In this document: positions 6,665 through 13,257 of the stretch, in pieces
Layout of the letters: each line of letters opens with the position of its first letter
How positions within the stretch are numbered: the first letter of the stretch is position 1
Virus record (IMG/VR): IMGVR_UViG_3300013119_000052
Coordinates: 1 to 48,083 of that record
Source: a virus
Reading direction: 5' to 3' (one strand)
Length of the DNA stretch: 48,083 bases
Notes under the pieces: model-generated
What the model was told of the DNA's origin: nothing
Database searches by the model: none
Seen by the model: only the letters and a program-made list of their open reading frames with translations
Program-made: the position numbers and the translations under genes

Positions 6665-7768
6665 ATCTGTGGAATTGTGGGCGCAGCAGGTGCCTTAACT
6701 TTTAGAGAAGAGAAGATGGTTAAAACCCTTCTCCAACTGGACACTGTACGTGGCCCTCATTCAACTGGCTTGTTTGGAGCTAAGACGTCAGGTCAAACTG
6801 AAATCTTTAAGAAGATGGGTACTCCTTGGGAAGTAGCTGAATACAAGGGATGGGATAAGTTCTGGGCTGGCTGTTACAATGTAATCATTGGTCATAACCG
6901 TTGGGCTACGCAAGGTGGTATTAATCATGCCAATGCTCATCCATTCAACCATGGTAACATCTTCGGCGTACATAATGGTACACTGAAGCCTTCACGTAAC
7001 CATCTACTGGATGATGCTGAATACTTTGAAGTGGATAGTGAGAACATTTACTATCACATGGCACGTAATGGTGTGGATGATACTATCAAGAATCTTGATG
7101 GTGCATTTGCATTAGTATGGTATGACGAGGATCAAGGTACACTAAACCTCACACGTAATGAGGAACGTCCTTTATACTTCTGTTATGCACAAGATCGTAA
7201 GTCTATCTTCTGGGCCTCAGAGGATTGGATGTTAACTGTAGCTGCTGCTAAGCATGATGTTAAGATTCAAAACATCTTAGAGCTTAAGCCGGGGACATTA
7301 TTCTCAATTCCTGTGGAGCTTAAAGGTTCTTACAACTATAAGCCAATTGGTGAGGGTGTTGTTGTACGTGAGTTAGAACAATATCGTAAGCCTATTATTG
7401 CACGTAAGCAGACGCCTCCTGTAAAGAAGCAAAATAACGTCACACCTATTACTACTAAGCGAGACGAACTTGCAAAGTGGCAGGGCAAGACGATTCAATT
7501 CCGAGTGGATGGCTTGGACGAGGATCAGTCTTGCGGAATGGAATTCTTAGATTGCTCTATGGAAGACTCTCCTATTGAGGTGAGGTATTTCTTCGAGGAG
7601 TTGACTGATAAGATTAATGATATGGTGGATAGTGATCACACTTATTCCGCTGTAGTACGATCTTATAGTGCACGTCAACGTGGTTATATTGTAGTGGATC
7701 CTCGTACAGTTCATATTGTATTGGAGGAATCTGATGAAGAAAAAAAGCGTCAAAAGAGTTTGCATTAG
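6665..7768 (+). CDS. Class II (Ntn-type) glutamine amidotransferase, apparent AUC start
   Basis: The mature protein should begin Cys-Gly-Ile-Val-Gly, the catalytic N-terminal cysteine of class II glutaminases. The codon before that TGT is ATC (6665-6667), with AAGGA six bases upstream and a stop at 6653. No ATG, GTG or TTG can keep the cysteine; the first ordinary start (GTG, 6677) would remove it. Counting ATC as Met1, the core motifs are R-G-P-H-S-T-G (29-35), G-H-N-R-W-A-T-Q-G (76-84), N-A-H-P-F (90-94) and V-H-N-G (102-105). About 160 C-terminal residues are unassigned. It probably feeds ammonia to the ligases downstream. The 3' end holds a slippery A tract. Confidence 0.9.
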   Translation: MCGIVGAAGALTFREEKMVKTLLQLDTVRGPHSTGLFGAKTSGQTEIFKKMGTPWEVAEYKGWDKFWAGCYNVIIGHNRWATQGGINHANAHPFNHGNIFGVHNGTLKPSRNHLLDDAEYFEVDSENIYYHMARNGVDDTIKNLDGAFALVWYDEDQGTLNLTRNEERPLYFCYAQDRKSIFWASEDWMLTVAAAKHDVKIQNILELKPGTLFSIPVELKGSYNYKPIGEGVVVRELEQYRKPIIARKQTPPVKKQNNVTPITTKRDELAKWQGKTIQFRVDGLDEDQSCGMEFLDCSMEDSPIEVRYFFEELTDKINDMVDSDHTYSAVVRSYSARQRGYIVVDPRTVHIVLEESDEEKKRQKSLH

Positions 7769-7950
7769 GATTTGATAATGTCAAGCTCGATCGCTTAGAA
7801 TTTGCATTTGCAACTAAACATGGTTGCGCATGGTGTTCTGACATAGCACAATGGGAAGAGAGGGATGAGATTGTATGGATTAGTCCATCTGAATTCATAT
7901 GCCCTCACTGTGCTGGAACGGAAGATGTATTAAACTACTTAGAAGGGTGA
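7734..7950 (+). CDS. Zinc-ribbon protein reachable only by frameshift
   Basis: The frame from about 7738 to 7950 encodes C-A-W-C and C-P-H-C separated by about 24 residues: a four-cysteine zinc-ribbon-like domain ending in a short helix. It has no ATG, GTG or TTG of its own. There are two routes in. The amidotransferase could shift -1 at A AAA AAG (7741-7747), giving a C-terminal fusion. Alternatively, the ATG at 7734 (GGAGG six bases before it) could be joined by losing one A from the A7 tract, giving a separate 71-residue protein starting M-K-K-K-A-S-K. Programmed recoding, polymerase slippage or a homopolymer sequencing error all fit. Confidence 0.6.
7741..7747 (+). other. Candidate -1 frameshift site A AAA AAG
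   Basis: In the amidotransferase frame the codons are AAA-AAG preceded by A, the same heptamer as the E. coli dnaX frameshift site. A Shine-Dalgarno-like GGAGG lies 13 bases upstream (7723-7727), similar in kind to the dnaX stimulator. The -1 frame stays open for 68 more codons and encodes the zinc ribbon. I did not find a strong downstream stem-loop. Confidence 0.55.
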
Positions 7951-7955
7951 CTTAA

Positions 7956-8744
7956 GTGAAAGAAATAGCATTGAAGATTGGAGCCGACCCAGAAGTATTT
8001 GTACAACAGGGTGGTAAGTTTGTATCTGCACATGGATTGGTGCAGGGTACAAAGGATGAGCCGTTTAAGGTTAAGCGTGGTGCTGTGCAGGTAGATGGCA
8101 TGGCATTAGAATTTAATATTGACCCAGCGGAAAGTGAGAAAGAGTTTAAACGTAACATTAAAACTGTTATGGGTATTCTTGATAAGATGGTCCCTGACCA
8201 TGACTTACATCCAGTACCTACAGCTACATTTGGTAAAGAGTATATGGCTACTCAACCAGAGGAAGCTCTAGAACTTGGATGTGATCCAGACTTTAATGCT
8301 TGGAACGAGGGTAAAGAGAATCCTCGTCCGAATGGTGACGCTGATTTCCGTACAGGTGCAGGTCACATTCATATTGGGTGGACAGATGGTGTGGATATTA
8401 CACACCCAGAGCATCTAGAGGCGTGTATCACAGTTATTAAGCAACTGGATTGGTCTTTAGGTATGCTATCAACTGTGTATGATAGAGATGAGAAACGTCG
8501 TAAGCTTTATGGGGATTGGGGTGCATTCCGTCCTAAGCCTTATGGTGTTGAGTATCGTGTACTATCTAACGCATGGTTAAAAGATCCTAAGCTAGTTGCT
8601 TGGGTTTATCGTACTGTTAATAAGGCTATCCAAGACTTATATAATGGTAAGCATCAATACTTGGAAGATAAAGTACCAGATCCTAAATACCTTCCATATG
8701 TAACGAAGGTTTGGGGCTATGAACTACCACCAGTAGGGAAATAA
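7956..8744 (+). CDS. COOH-NH2 ligase type 2 (phage amidoligase of the glutamine-synthetase-like superfamily)
   Basis: 262 residues with a GTG start (AAGGG about eight bases upstream). It carries G-A-D-P-E-V-F-V (9-16), A-V-Q-V-D-G-x-A-L-E-F-N (43-54), G-A-G-H-I-H-I-G-W (134-142) and Y-G-V-E-Y-R-V-L (197-204), the pattern I know from phiEco32-type COOH-NH2 ligases (glutamate-cysteine-ligase-like fold). These enzymes are predicted to form amide bonds between a carboxylate and an amine using ATP. The substrate here is unknown. It is followed after one base by an unknown protein and then by a second amidoligase. Confidence 0.9.
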   Translation: MKEIALKIGADPEVFVQQGGKFVSAHGLVQGTKDEPFKVKRGAVQVDGMALEFNIDPAESEKEFKRNIKTVMGILDKMVPDHDLHPVPTATFGKEYMATQPEEALELGCDPDFNAWNEGKENPRPNGDADFRTGAGHIHIGWTDGVDITHPEHLEACITVIKQLDWSLGMLSTVYDRDEKRRKLYGDWGAFRPKPYGVEYRVLSNAWLKDPKLVAWVYRTVNKAIQDLYNGKHQYLEDKVPDPKYLPYVTKVWGYELPPVGK

Positions 8745-8745
8745 A

Positions 8746-9327
8746 ATGTACGGTAATGACTATCGTTATGCTAACACCCGTCTAAACGGGACAATTGTAC
8801 GTCGTGGGGATCACCCTGTGATGATTAAGCACATTGAGAATGATGGTACAGTACATTGTGAAACTGTAATCACCCGTCGTGATCGTATGTGTGAATTTAG
8901 TGAGCTTGATTTAAGTTCCCCTGAACTAGGTATGGTTAACACAAAGGGTAAAGTTATTTACCTTGCACGTTGCCCTAAACGTGATGATTGGCGTCAAGGT
9001 TTACGTCGTAACAACCTTAAGATTCTAATGGGTGGTGCTATAGAGATTACAGACAAGTTAATCTATCGTGCTATTCGTGGACGCTATCCAACCTTAGAAG
9101 ATGCTATTGCGGATTCTATGGAAGATGGTATCCCTGTAGCGTTCCATCGTCATTGGGCTGTGAGTTATGACCACCGACGTCGCCGTGTAGATTTACTGTA
9201 CAAATGGTATGGTAAAGCTGGAACAATGGATACAGAGGGTGGTGATTGGAAGCTCGTTGATAATGAATCATTCCAATTCTCCAACTTAATCGAAGCTCTG
9301 GGAGAAGCTATTGATGAAAGCAATTAA
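8746..9327 (+). CDS. Unknown protein between the two amidoligases (193 aa)
   Basis: A soluble, Arg-rich protein that starts one base after the ligase stop and overlaps the second amidoligase by 14 bases. Visible features are L-N-G-T-I-V-R-R-G near the N-terminus, a D-W-R-Q-G-L-R-R-N segment near residue 82-90, and an Arg-cluster strand near 145-150. I recall similar proteins next to phage amidoligases but cannot name a domain. Tight coupling on both sides suggests a subunit or substrate of the ligase system. Confidence 0.8.
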   Translation: MYGNDYRYANTRLNGTIVRRGDHPVMIKHIENDGTVHCETVITRRDRMCEFSELDLSSPELGMVNTKGKVIYLARCPKRDDWRQGLRRNNLKILMGGAIEITDKLIYRAIRGRYPTLEDAIADSMEDGIPVAFHRHWAVSYDHRRRRVDLLYKWYGKAGTMDTEGGDWKLVDNESFQFSNLIEALGEAIDESN

Positions 9328-10234
9328 AGATTTTATCCATGGTGCTGATGTCCAAGGGGACTTAGGTATCGAAGTGGAAATGGAAGGCCTTCAACTACCT
9401 AAGGAAGGTAGTAAGTATTGGAAGGTTGAAATGGATGGCTCCCTAGGTGGTCCCGACAACGCAGAGTATGTATTACGTAAGCCCATTAAGGTGGGTAATT
9501 TATATGATGCGTTGAAGGGACTCAAATCTAGTTTCAAGGAACATGGATCTAAGTTAAAACCTTCAGTACGAGCTGGTGTACATGTGCATATCAATGTACA
9601 AGATATGTCAGTGCTGGATGTTGCCAACTTTGTAACCCTATATCTAGTATTAGAAGACCTATTACTGGAAGTATGTGGGGAAGGTCGTCAGTCTAACCTA
9701 TTCTGTCTTAAGGGTTGTGAAGCTGAGTATATGATTTACCAAGCTGCTCAGTTCTTTAAGACTGAAGACATTGGTTATCTAGATCACAACAACATTCGTT
9801 ATTCTGGTATTAACTTAGCTGCCATTCCTAAGTATGGTAGTGTAGAGTTCCGTTCATTCCGTACACCTAAAGACATCAATGAAATAGGTGACTGGGCTGA
9901 GACTCTGCATGAGCTTAAGGAACTATCCAAGGAATATGAATGCCCTTCTGATATCCTGTCAGGTTATTCTGACTTTAACCCTGTAGAGTTCCTAACTAAA
10001 CATCTACCACGTTACGCTGATAAGCTAATGGACTTAGATGATTGGCAGTCTAAACTTAAGCGTGGTATGCGTAGTGCTCAAGACCTAGCGTTTAGTCAAC
10101 GCTGGGGTAAGAAGGTTAAGGTTGATGATGTAGAGATTCCTGATGCAATTCAACGTATGATTGCTGATCATCCAAACATTGATCCACAAGCAATTATTGA
10201 AATGTACCGTAATAGGAGGATTCAAGTTGGATAA
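9314..10234 (+). CDS. Amidoligase (Amidoligase_2-like)
   Basis: 306 residues from the ATG at 9314 (a TTG lies just before it; GGGAGAAG is the ribosome-binding site). Motifs are G-I-E-V-E-M-E-G (18-25), V-E-M-D-G-S-L (38-44), G-V-H-V-H-I-N-V (88-95) and Y-G-S-V-E-F-R-S-F (174-182). These metal/ATP-binding carboxylate and histidine strands match amidoligases of the glutamine-synthetase-like superfamily. It should make amide or isopeptide bonds at the expense of ATP. It is the second such enzyme here, so successive additions or two different acceptors are possible. Confidence 0.9.
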   Translation: MKAIKDFIHGADVQGDLGIEVEMEGLQLPKEGSKYWKVEMDGSLGGPDNAEYVLRKPIKVGNLYDALKGLKSSFKEHGSKLKPSVRAGVHVHINVQDMSVLDVANFVTLYLVLEDLLLEVCGEGRQSNLFCLKGCEAEYMIYQAAQFFKTEDIGYLDHNNIRYSGINLAAIPKYGSVEFRSFRTPKDINEIGDWAETLHELKELSKEYECPSDILSGYSDFNPVEFLTKHLPRYADKLMDLDDWQSKLKRGMRSAQDLAFSQRWGKKVKVDDVEIPDAIQRMIADHPNIDPQAIIEMYRNRRIQVG

Positions 10235-10466
10235 TGATATTCCAGATGGTGCTGAGTATGAATTTTCTTATCAAAATTCCAAGTTCTACCTGAGACTAGG
10301 TAGTTCTCGGGATAACTGCTTATATGCAGTTAGGGGTGAGGGTATATGGAGGGAATTAGGTACGGAACTTAATAAAGCAGTTGAACGATATAAAGCAACC
10401 CCTTGTAATTTAGAAGCTATAATGGATCAATACTTGGAGAAACATAATGTTAGTCTATCCGTATAA
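10227..10466 (+). CDS. Small PxGATH/IMDEYL-family protein, member 1 (79 aa)
   Basis: The start is assigned to TTG at 10227 because AGGAGGA (10214-10220) ends six bases before it; an upstream ATG at 10161 would sit deep inside the amidoligase. The N-terminus has I-P-D-G-A-E-Y, and the C-terminus N-L-E-A-I-M-D-Q-Y-L-E-K. Together with five similar proteins it defines a local paralogue family of unknown function. The codons for Y-L-E also contain the GGAG used by the ATP-grasp gene, which overlaps by 20 bases. Confidence 0.75.
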   Translation: MDNDIPDGAEYEFSYQNSKFYLRLGSSRDNCLYAVRGEGIWRELGTELNKAVERYKATPCNLEAIMDQYLEKHNVSLSV

Positions 10467-11229
10467 ATTTGGCAGTAAGAGTGGTAAAGCTTTAGCTGAA
10501 GCTCTTGGTGCTAAGCGTATTAAGCATAAGAACTCTAAGTTCAAGGGACGTGGTACTAAAACTGTCATTAATTGGGGAGCTTCAAAACTCCCTGATGAAG
10601 TGTTGAAATGTAATGTCCTTAACAATCCAACTAAGGTTGCATTAGTCTCTAATAAGTTGAACTTCTTCAATCACCTAGAGCAATACAATGAAGCGTTAAT
10701 GGAACGTAACGAACCAGTACAGCTTCTAAGCTACCCAGATTGGACTACAGACAAAGTTGTAGCTCAGGAATGGTTAGATGAGGGTAAGACTGTAGTTGAA
10801 CGTCACAAACTTACTGGTAACTCTGGAGAGGGTATTGTAATTACTGAACCAGAGGGTGAACTTGGTAACGCAAAACTGTACACTAAATACATCCCTAAGA
10901 AAGAAGAATATCGTGTACATGTTTTCAAAGATCAACCAATTGATATTCAACGTAAGGCACGTGTACGTGACGTACCTGATGATGAAGTTAATTGGAAGGT
11001 TCGTAACCTTGATGGTGGTTTCATCTTTGCTCGTAACGATGGTCAACCAATGCCCCCATTAGTGGCTCATTACGCTGTACTAGCTGTTAAAGCCTGTGGT
11101 TTAGACTTTGGTGCAGTGGATGTAGTGTATAATGAGAAGCAACACATGCCTTATGTGTTAGAGATTAATACAGCACCGGGACTAATGGGTACAACCTTGG
11201 AGAAATACATTGATGCATTCAATGAGTGA
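10447..11229 (+). CDS. ATP-grasp ligase
   Basis: 260 residues. A glycine-rich T-G-N-S-G-E-G loop (123-129), E-E-Y-R-V-H-V-F (153-160), D-F-G-A-V-D-V-V-Y (220-228) and the Mg-binding Y-V-L-E-I-N-T-A-P-G (236-245) place it in the ATP-grasp superfamily, closest in style to RimK/phage-type peptide ligases. The first 120 residues form the usual N-terminal pre-ATP-grasp part. It makes acyl-phosphate intermediates and couples them to amines, giving a third ATP-driven ligase in the island. Its stop overlaps the next PxGATH-type gene. Confidence 0.93.
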   Translation: MLVYPYKFGSKSGKALAEALGAKRIKHKNSKFKGRGTKTVINWGASKLPDEVLKCNVLNNPTKVALVSNKLNFFNHLEQYNEALMERNEPVQLLSYPDWTTDKVVAQEWLDEGKTVVERHKLTGNSGEGIVITEPEGELGNAKLYTKYIPKKEEYRVHVFKDQPIDIQRKARVRDVPDDEVNWKVRNLDGGFIFARNDGQPMPPLVAHYAVLAVKACGLDFGAVDVVYNEKQHMPYVLEINTAPGLMGTTLEKYIDAFNE

Positions 11230-11446
11230 GATTAGGGAGGGAGCCCCTGAAGGGGCCACCCACTATCATACCAGTTCAAGACTCTACTATAAGGTTGTAG
11301 GAGATATGGTTCTTGTTACAACCACTAATAGCATCATTTGGGTAAATTCCATAGTTAGGGATGCTGAACTAATGGATGGTCATTATACTGATGTAATACG
11401 TATTAAAACACTAGAAGAAGTAATGGACGAATACTTAGGGGACTAA
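11213..11446 (+). CDS. Small PxGATH/IMDEYL-family protein, member 2 (77 aa)
   Basis: GGAGAA (11199-11204) lies eight bases before the ATG at 11213; ATG 11222 is an alternative. Near the N-terminus is A-P-E-G-A-T-H-Y followed by L-Y-Y-K-V, and the C-terminus is T-L-E-E-V-M-D-E-Y-L-G-D. It overlaps the end of the ATP-grasp gene. The AGGGGA in the last codons is the ribosome-binding site for the transglycosylase gene. No function known. Confidence 0.8.
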   Translation: MHSMSEIREGAPEGATHYHTSSRLYYKVVGDMVLVTTTNSIIWVNSIVRDAELMDGHYTDVIRIKTLEEVMDEYLGD

Positions 11447-11448
11447 AC

Positions 11449-12180
11449 ATGAAATATGTATATATTATAATGCTAACATTAATGAGCCTGACTGTTAATG
11501 CTAGTCAATGTTACAACCTAGACGATAGTCAGGTGAGAGTTTTAAACAAAGCCTATCAAATGGGTAAGGAACATAACCTAGGTTATACTATGATGGCAAT
11601 AGCCATGGAAGAGAGTACAGCAGGTAAATTCCGAATGTCCTTTGAGAGTAGGGACTATGGAGTTATGCAGAATAACTTAAAGACTGCCGCTAGTAGGACA
11701 GGGACTACAGGCTATTACAAGAAGCTCAAGCTAGCTGAGAAGCTTATACTAGATGATAAGCTAAGTATGGAACTAGCATTAGAAGAATTATTATATTGGA
11801 AGCGTCACACCCCCAACTGGAGGGCTATGGTGAGTGCTTACAATAATGGCTGGGCTTGGGACAAGGGCTCAGTATATTTAAATAAGATTATCAAACACGT
11901 TAAAACCTTTATGAATTGTTGGGAGGAGCCTCAACCTATGTTACAAATTAAACAAACACAACGCATTATTGATTACTACGGTGCGGTTATTGTACTCCCA
12001 GATGGTGTTAACTATGTTGCTATGGATTTAGATGGTCAGATTTATGGGTTTGAGGAAGAACCAATGGAAGGGTTCGATGCTTGGATTACTGAATATCACT
12101 ATCATAACGCAATCCATTTAACCACAGTTGAAAATCCAGATGGTATTCACTGGGCTGATACATTAATGGAGATTGAATGA
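11449..12180 (+). CDS. Secreted lytic transglycosylase-like enzyme with PDG domain
   Basis: 243 residues. A signal peptide (1-18, cleavage after V-N-A) directs it to the periplasm. The catalytic domain has A-M-E-E-S with the presumed catalytic Glu at 54 or 55, Y-G-V-M-Q (70-74) and S-A-Y-N-N-G (129-134), the SLT/goose-lysozyme-like pattern. It should cut the glycan strands of peptidoglycan. About 75 extra C-terminal residues begin I-V-L-P-D-G-V-N-Y and resemble the N-terminal motif of the neighbouring PxGATH proteins, suggesting a fusion. It may act in lysis or local wall remodelling; the M15 enzyme at 26950 is the other lysis candidate. Confidence 0.82.
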   Translation: MKYVYIIMLTLMSLTVNASQCYNLDDSQVRVLNKAYQMGKEHNLGYTMMAIAMEESTAGKFRMSFESRDYGVMQNNLKTAASRTGTTGYYKKLKLAEKLILDDKLSMELALEELLYWKRHTPNWRAMVSAYNNGWAWDKGSVYLNKIIKHVKTFMNCWEEPQPMLQIKQTQRIIDYYGAVIVLPDGVNYVAMDLDGQIYGFEEEPMEGFDAWITEYHYHNAIHLTTVENPDGIHWADTLMEIE

Positions 12181-12470
12181 TGATTGAAGATAGATTAGAT
12201 TTCCTTAAAGCTTACATAAAGAAACATGGACTACCTCAAGGAGCCACCCATATATTTGTTGGGGTTGGTTATGACATAGATGATGTTAACCTATTTGAGA
12301 AATGGGATGGGGATAAGGTTGAGGAATTTGTAACTGATGAGGGTAGGTGGAGACGTCGTTATTTTGACATGACTGACCATAACCGTTTTAAAATTCCTTT
12401 AGAAATCATTATGGACAATTATGTCAGTGAGCATCAGCCAGTTAAAGAAAACCGTTACCCAAGGTTTTAA
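12177..12470 (+). CDS. Small PxGATH/IMDEYL-family protein, member 3 (97 aa)
   Basis: Starts in an ATGA overlap with the transglycosylase stop (a second ATG follows at 12180). Contains L-P-Q-G-A-T-H-I near residues 19-26, a Trp/acidic middle, and P-L-E-I-I-M-D-N-Y-V near the C-terminus, followed by an 11-residue basic extension. Unknown function. Confidence 0.8.
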   Translation: MMIEDRLDFLKAYIKKHGLPQGATHIFVGVGYDIDDVNLFEKWDGDKVEEFVTDEGRWRRRYFDMTDHNRFKIPLEIIMDNYVSEHQPVKENRYPRF

Positions 12471-12486
12471 TAAAGGTTAATAATGA

Positions 12487-12521
12487 GATGCTGATTCTTA
12501 CAATTTTTGCTAGAAAATTTT
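12487..12521 (+). repeat. 35-bp patterned repeat, copy 2
   Basis: Same blocks and spacing as 5536-5570 (GATGCTGATT, ATTTTTG, AGAAAATTTT). It lies in the short gap between two small genes, 13 bases before the ATG at 12535. The last block also occurs alone at 47916-47925. Confidence 0.7.
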
Positions 12522-12534
12522 TTGAGGAAACGAC

Positions 12535-12636
12535 ATGATGGATCCAATGGTAACTAAATTCATACTAGGTTTATTGGCAGGCTCTGTAGTTTTATACCTA
12601 TTAGCGTTCATCTATGTGAGGATTTACAATGACTAA
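12535..12636 (+). CDS. Small single-span membrane protein (33 aa)
   Basis: A GAGG ribosome-binding site precedes ATG-ATG. Residues 8-28 form one uninterrupted hydrophobic helix (Leu/Ile/Val/Gly) with a short polar C-terminus. The stop overlaps the next gene by 8 bases. Too short for family assignment. Confidence 0.6.
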   Translation: MMDPMVTKFILGLLAGSVVLYLLAFIYVRIYND

Positions 12637-12853
12637 TGAAAAGATTCTTGAACTTTGGAGAAAGTCAGGTAAGCCTAAGGGTGTAACTCATCGTTGGTCT
12701 GGTCTATTCTACAAGGAAACTTCTAAAAACTACTATTGGTGGGATAGGGATTCTGAAAGTTGGATTAGAGATGTTAAGAGTGTATTAGATAGGGAAATTC
12801 CCACAGAAGTTTTGATGGAAATGTATCTGGAGGTTGAAGGTGCGCAGACGTGA
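12629..12853 (+). CDS. Small PxGATH/IMDEYL-family protein, member 4 (74 aa)
   Basis: N-terminal G-K-P-K-G-V-T-H-R, an aromatic core (F-Y-K-E, Y-Y-W-W) and C-terminal P-T-E-V-L-M-E-M-Y-L-E-V. The CTGGAGG coding Y-L-E doubles as the ribosome-binding site of the next member, whose start lies inside this gene. The Trp/Tyr density suggests a small compact binding domain. Unknown function. Confidence 0.8.
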   Translation: MTNEKILELWRKSGKPKGVTHRWSGLFYKETSKNYYWWDRDSESWIRDVKSVLDREIPTEVLMEMYLEVEGAQT

Positions 12854-13091
12854 GATTAAGTTGGGTGGAACTTATAGGCTCAGACTTACTAAAAGTGTCA
12901 AAGAATATCTAGATGATTTAGGTGTATATAACATTCATGATGATATTATTGTAGAGAGACTTAATGTCGATGGTTATGTTGCATGTTCTATTGCAGGTTA
13001 CGATGATAGGTTATTCTTAAACCCAAGAGAAATAATTCCACTTAAATCTTTAGAGGAGATTATGGATGAATACCTCAAGAAAAATCCCTGA
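12840..13091 (+). CDS. Small IMDEYL-family protein, member 5 (83 aa)
   Basis: The start is assigned to GTG at 12840, six bases after GGAGG (12829-12833); a TTG at 12834 would touch that site. The N-terminal motif is degenerate (I-K-L-G-G-T-Y), but the C-terminus is the canonical S-L-E-E-I-M-D-E-Y-L-K-K. The GAGGAG coding L-E-E serves the next gene. Overlaps its neighbours by 14 and 26 bases. Confidence 0.78.
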   Translation: MRRREIKLGGTYRLRLTKSVKEYLDDLGVYNIHDDIIVERLNVDGYVACSIAGYDDRLFLNPREIIPLKSLEEIMDEYLKKNP

Positions 13092-13257
13092 GGGGGCTAC
13101 CCATACAGGACGGAGTGGTAAGGATTACTACAAGGTTGTTGATATCGGAGTTTATAGATGGCGTGGTGAGTGGGTGTTTGCAGGTTATGCAGTGCATTAC
13201 TGCCTAGCAGAGTTAACCTTAAGAGACATAATGGAGGACTATATTAATAGTGAGTAA
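13066..13257 (+). CDS. Small PxGATH/IMDEYL-family protein, member 6 (63 aa)
   Basis: ATG seven bases after GAGGAG, inside the end of member 5. Near the N-terminus is I-P-E-G-A-T-H-T then D-Y-Y-K-V-V, and the C-terminus is T-L-R-D-I-M-E-D-Y-I. Its end overlaps the primase-helicase start by 8 bases, so the family chain runs straight into the replication genes. Confidence 0.8.
   Translation: MNTSRKIPEGATHTGRSGKDYYKVVDIGVYRWRGEWVFAGYAVHYCLAELTLRDIMEDYINSE

Noticed and set aside
6223-6668. A self-splicing intron carrying the HNH gene and joining an upstream ATG to the amidotransferase TGT
   Set aside because: It would neatly restore Met-Cys, but the ends do not fit group I or group II boundaries, no intron core was recognised in about 430 bases, and the HNH gene has its own start and stop. 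An AUC start is simpler.
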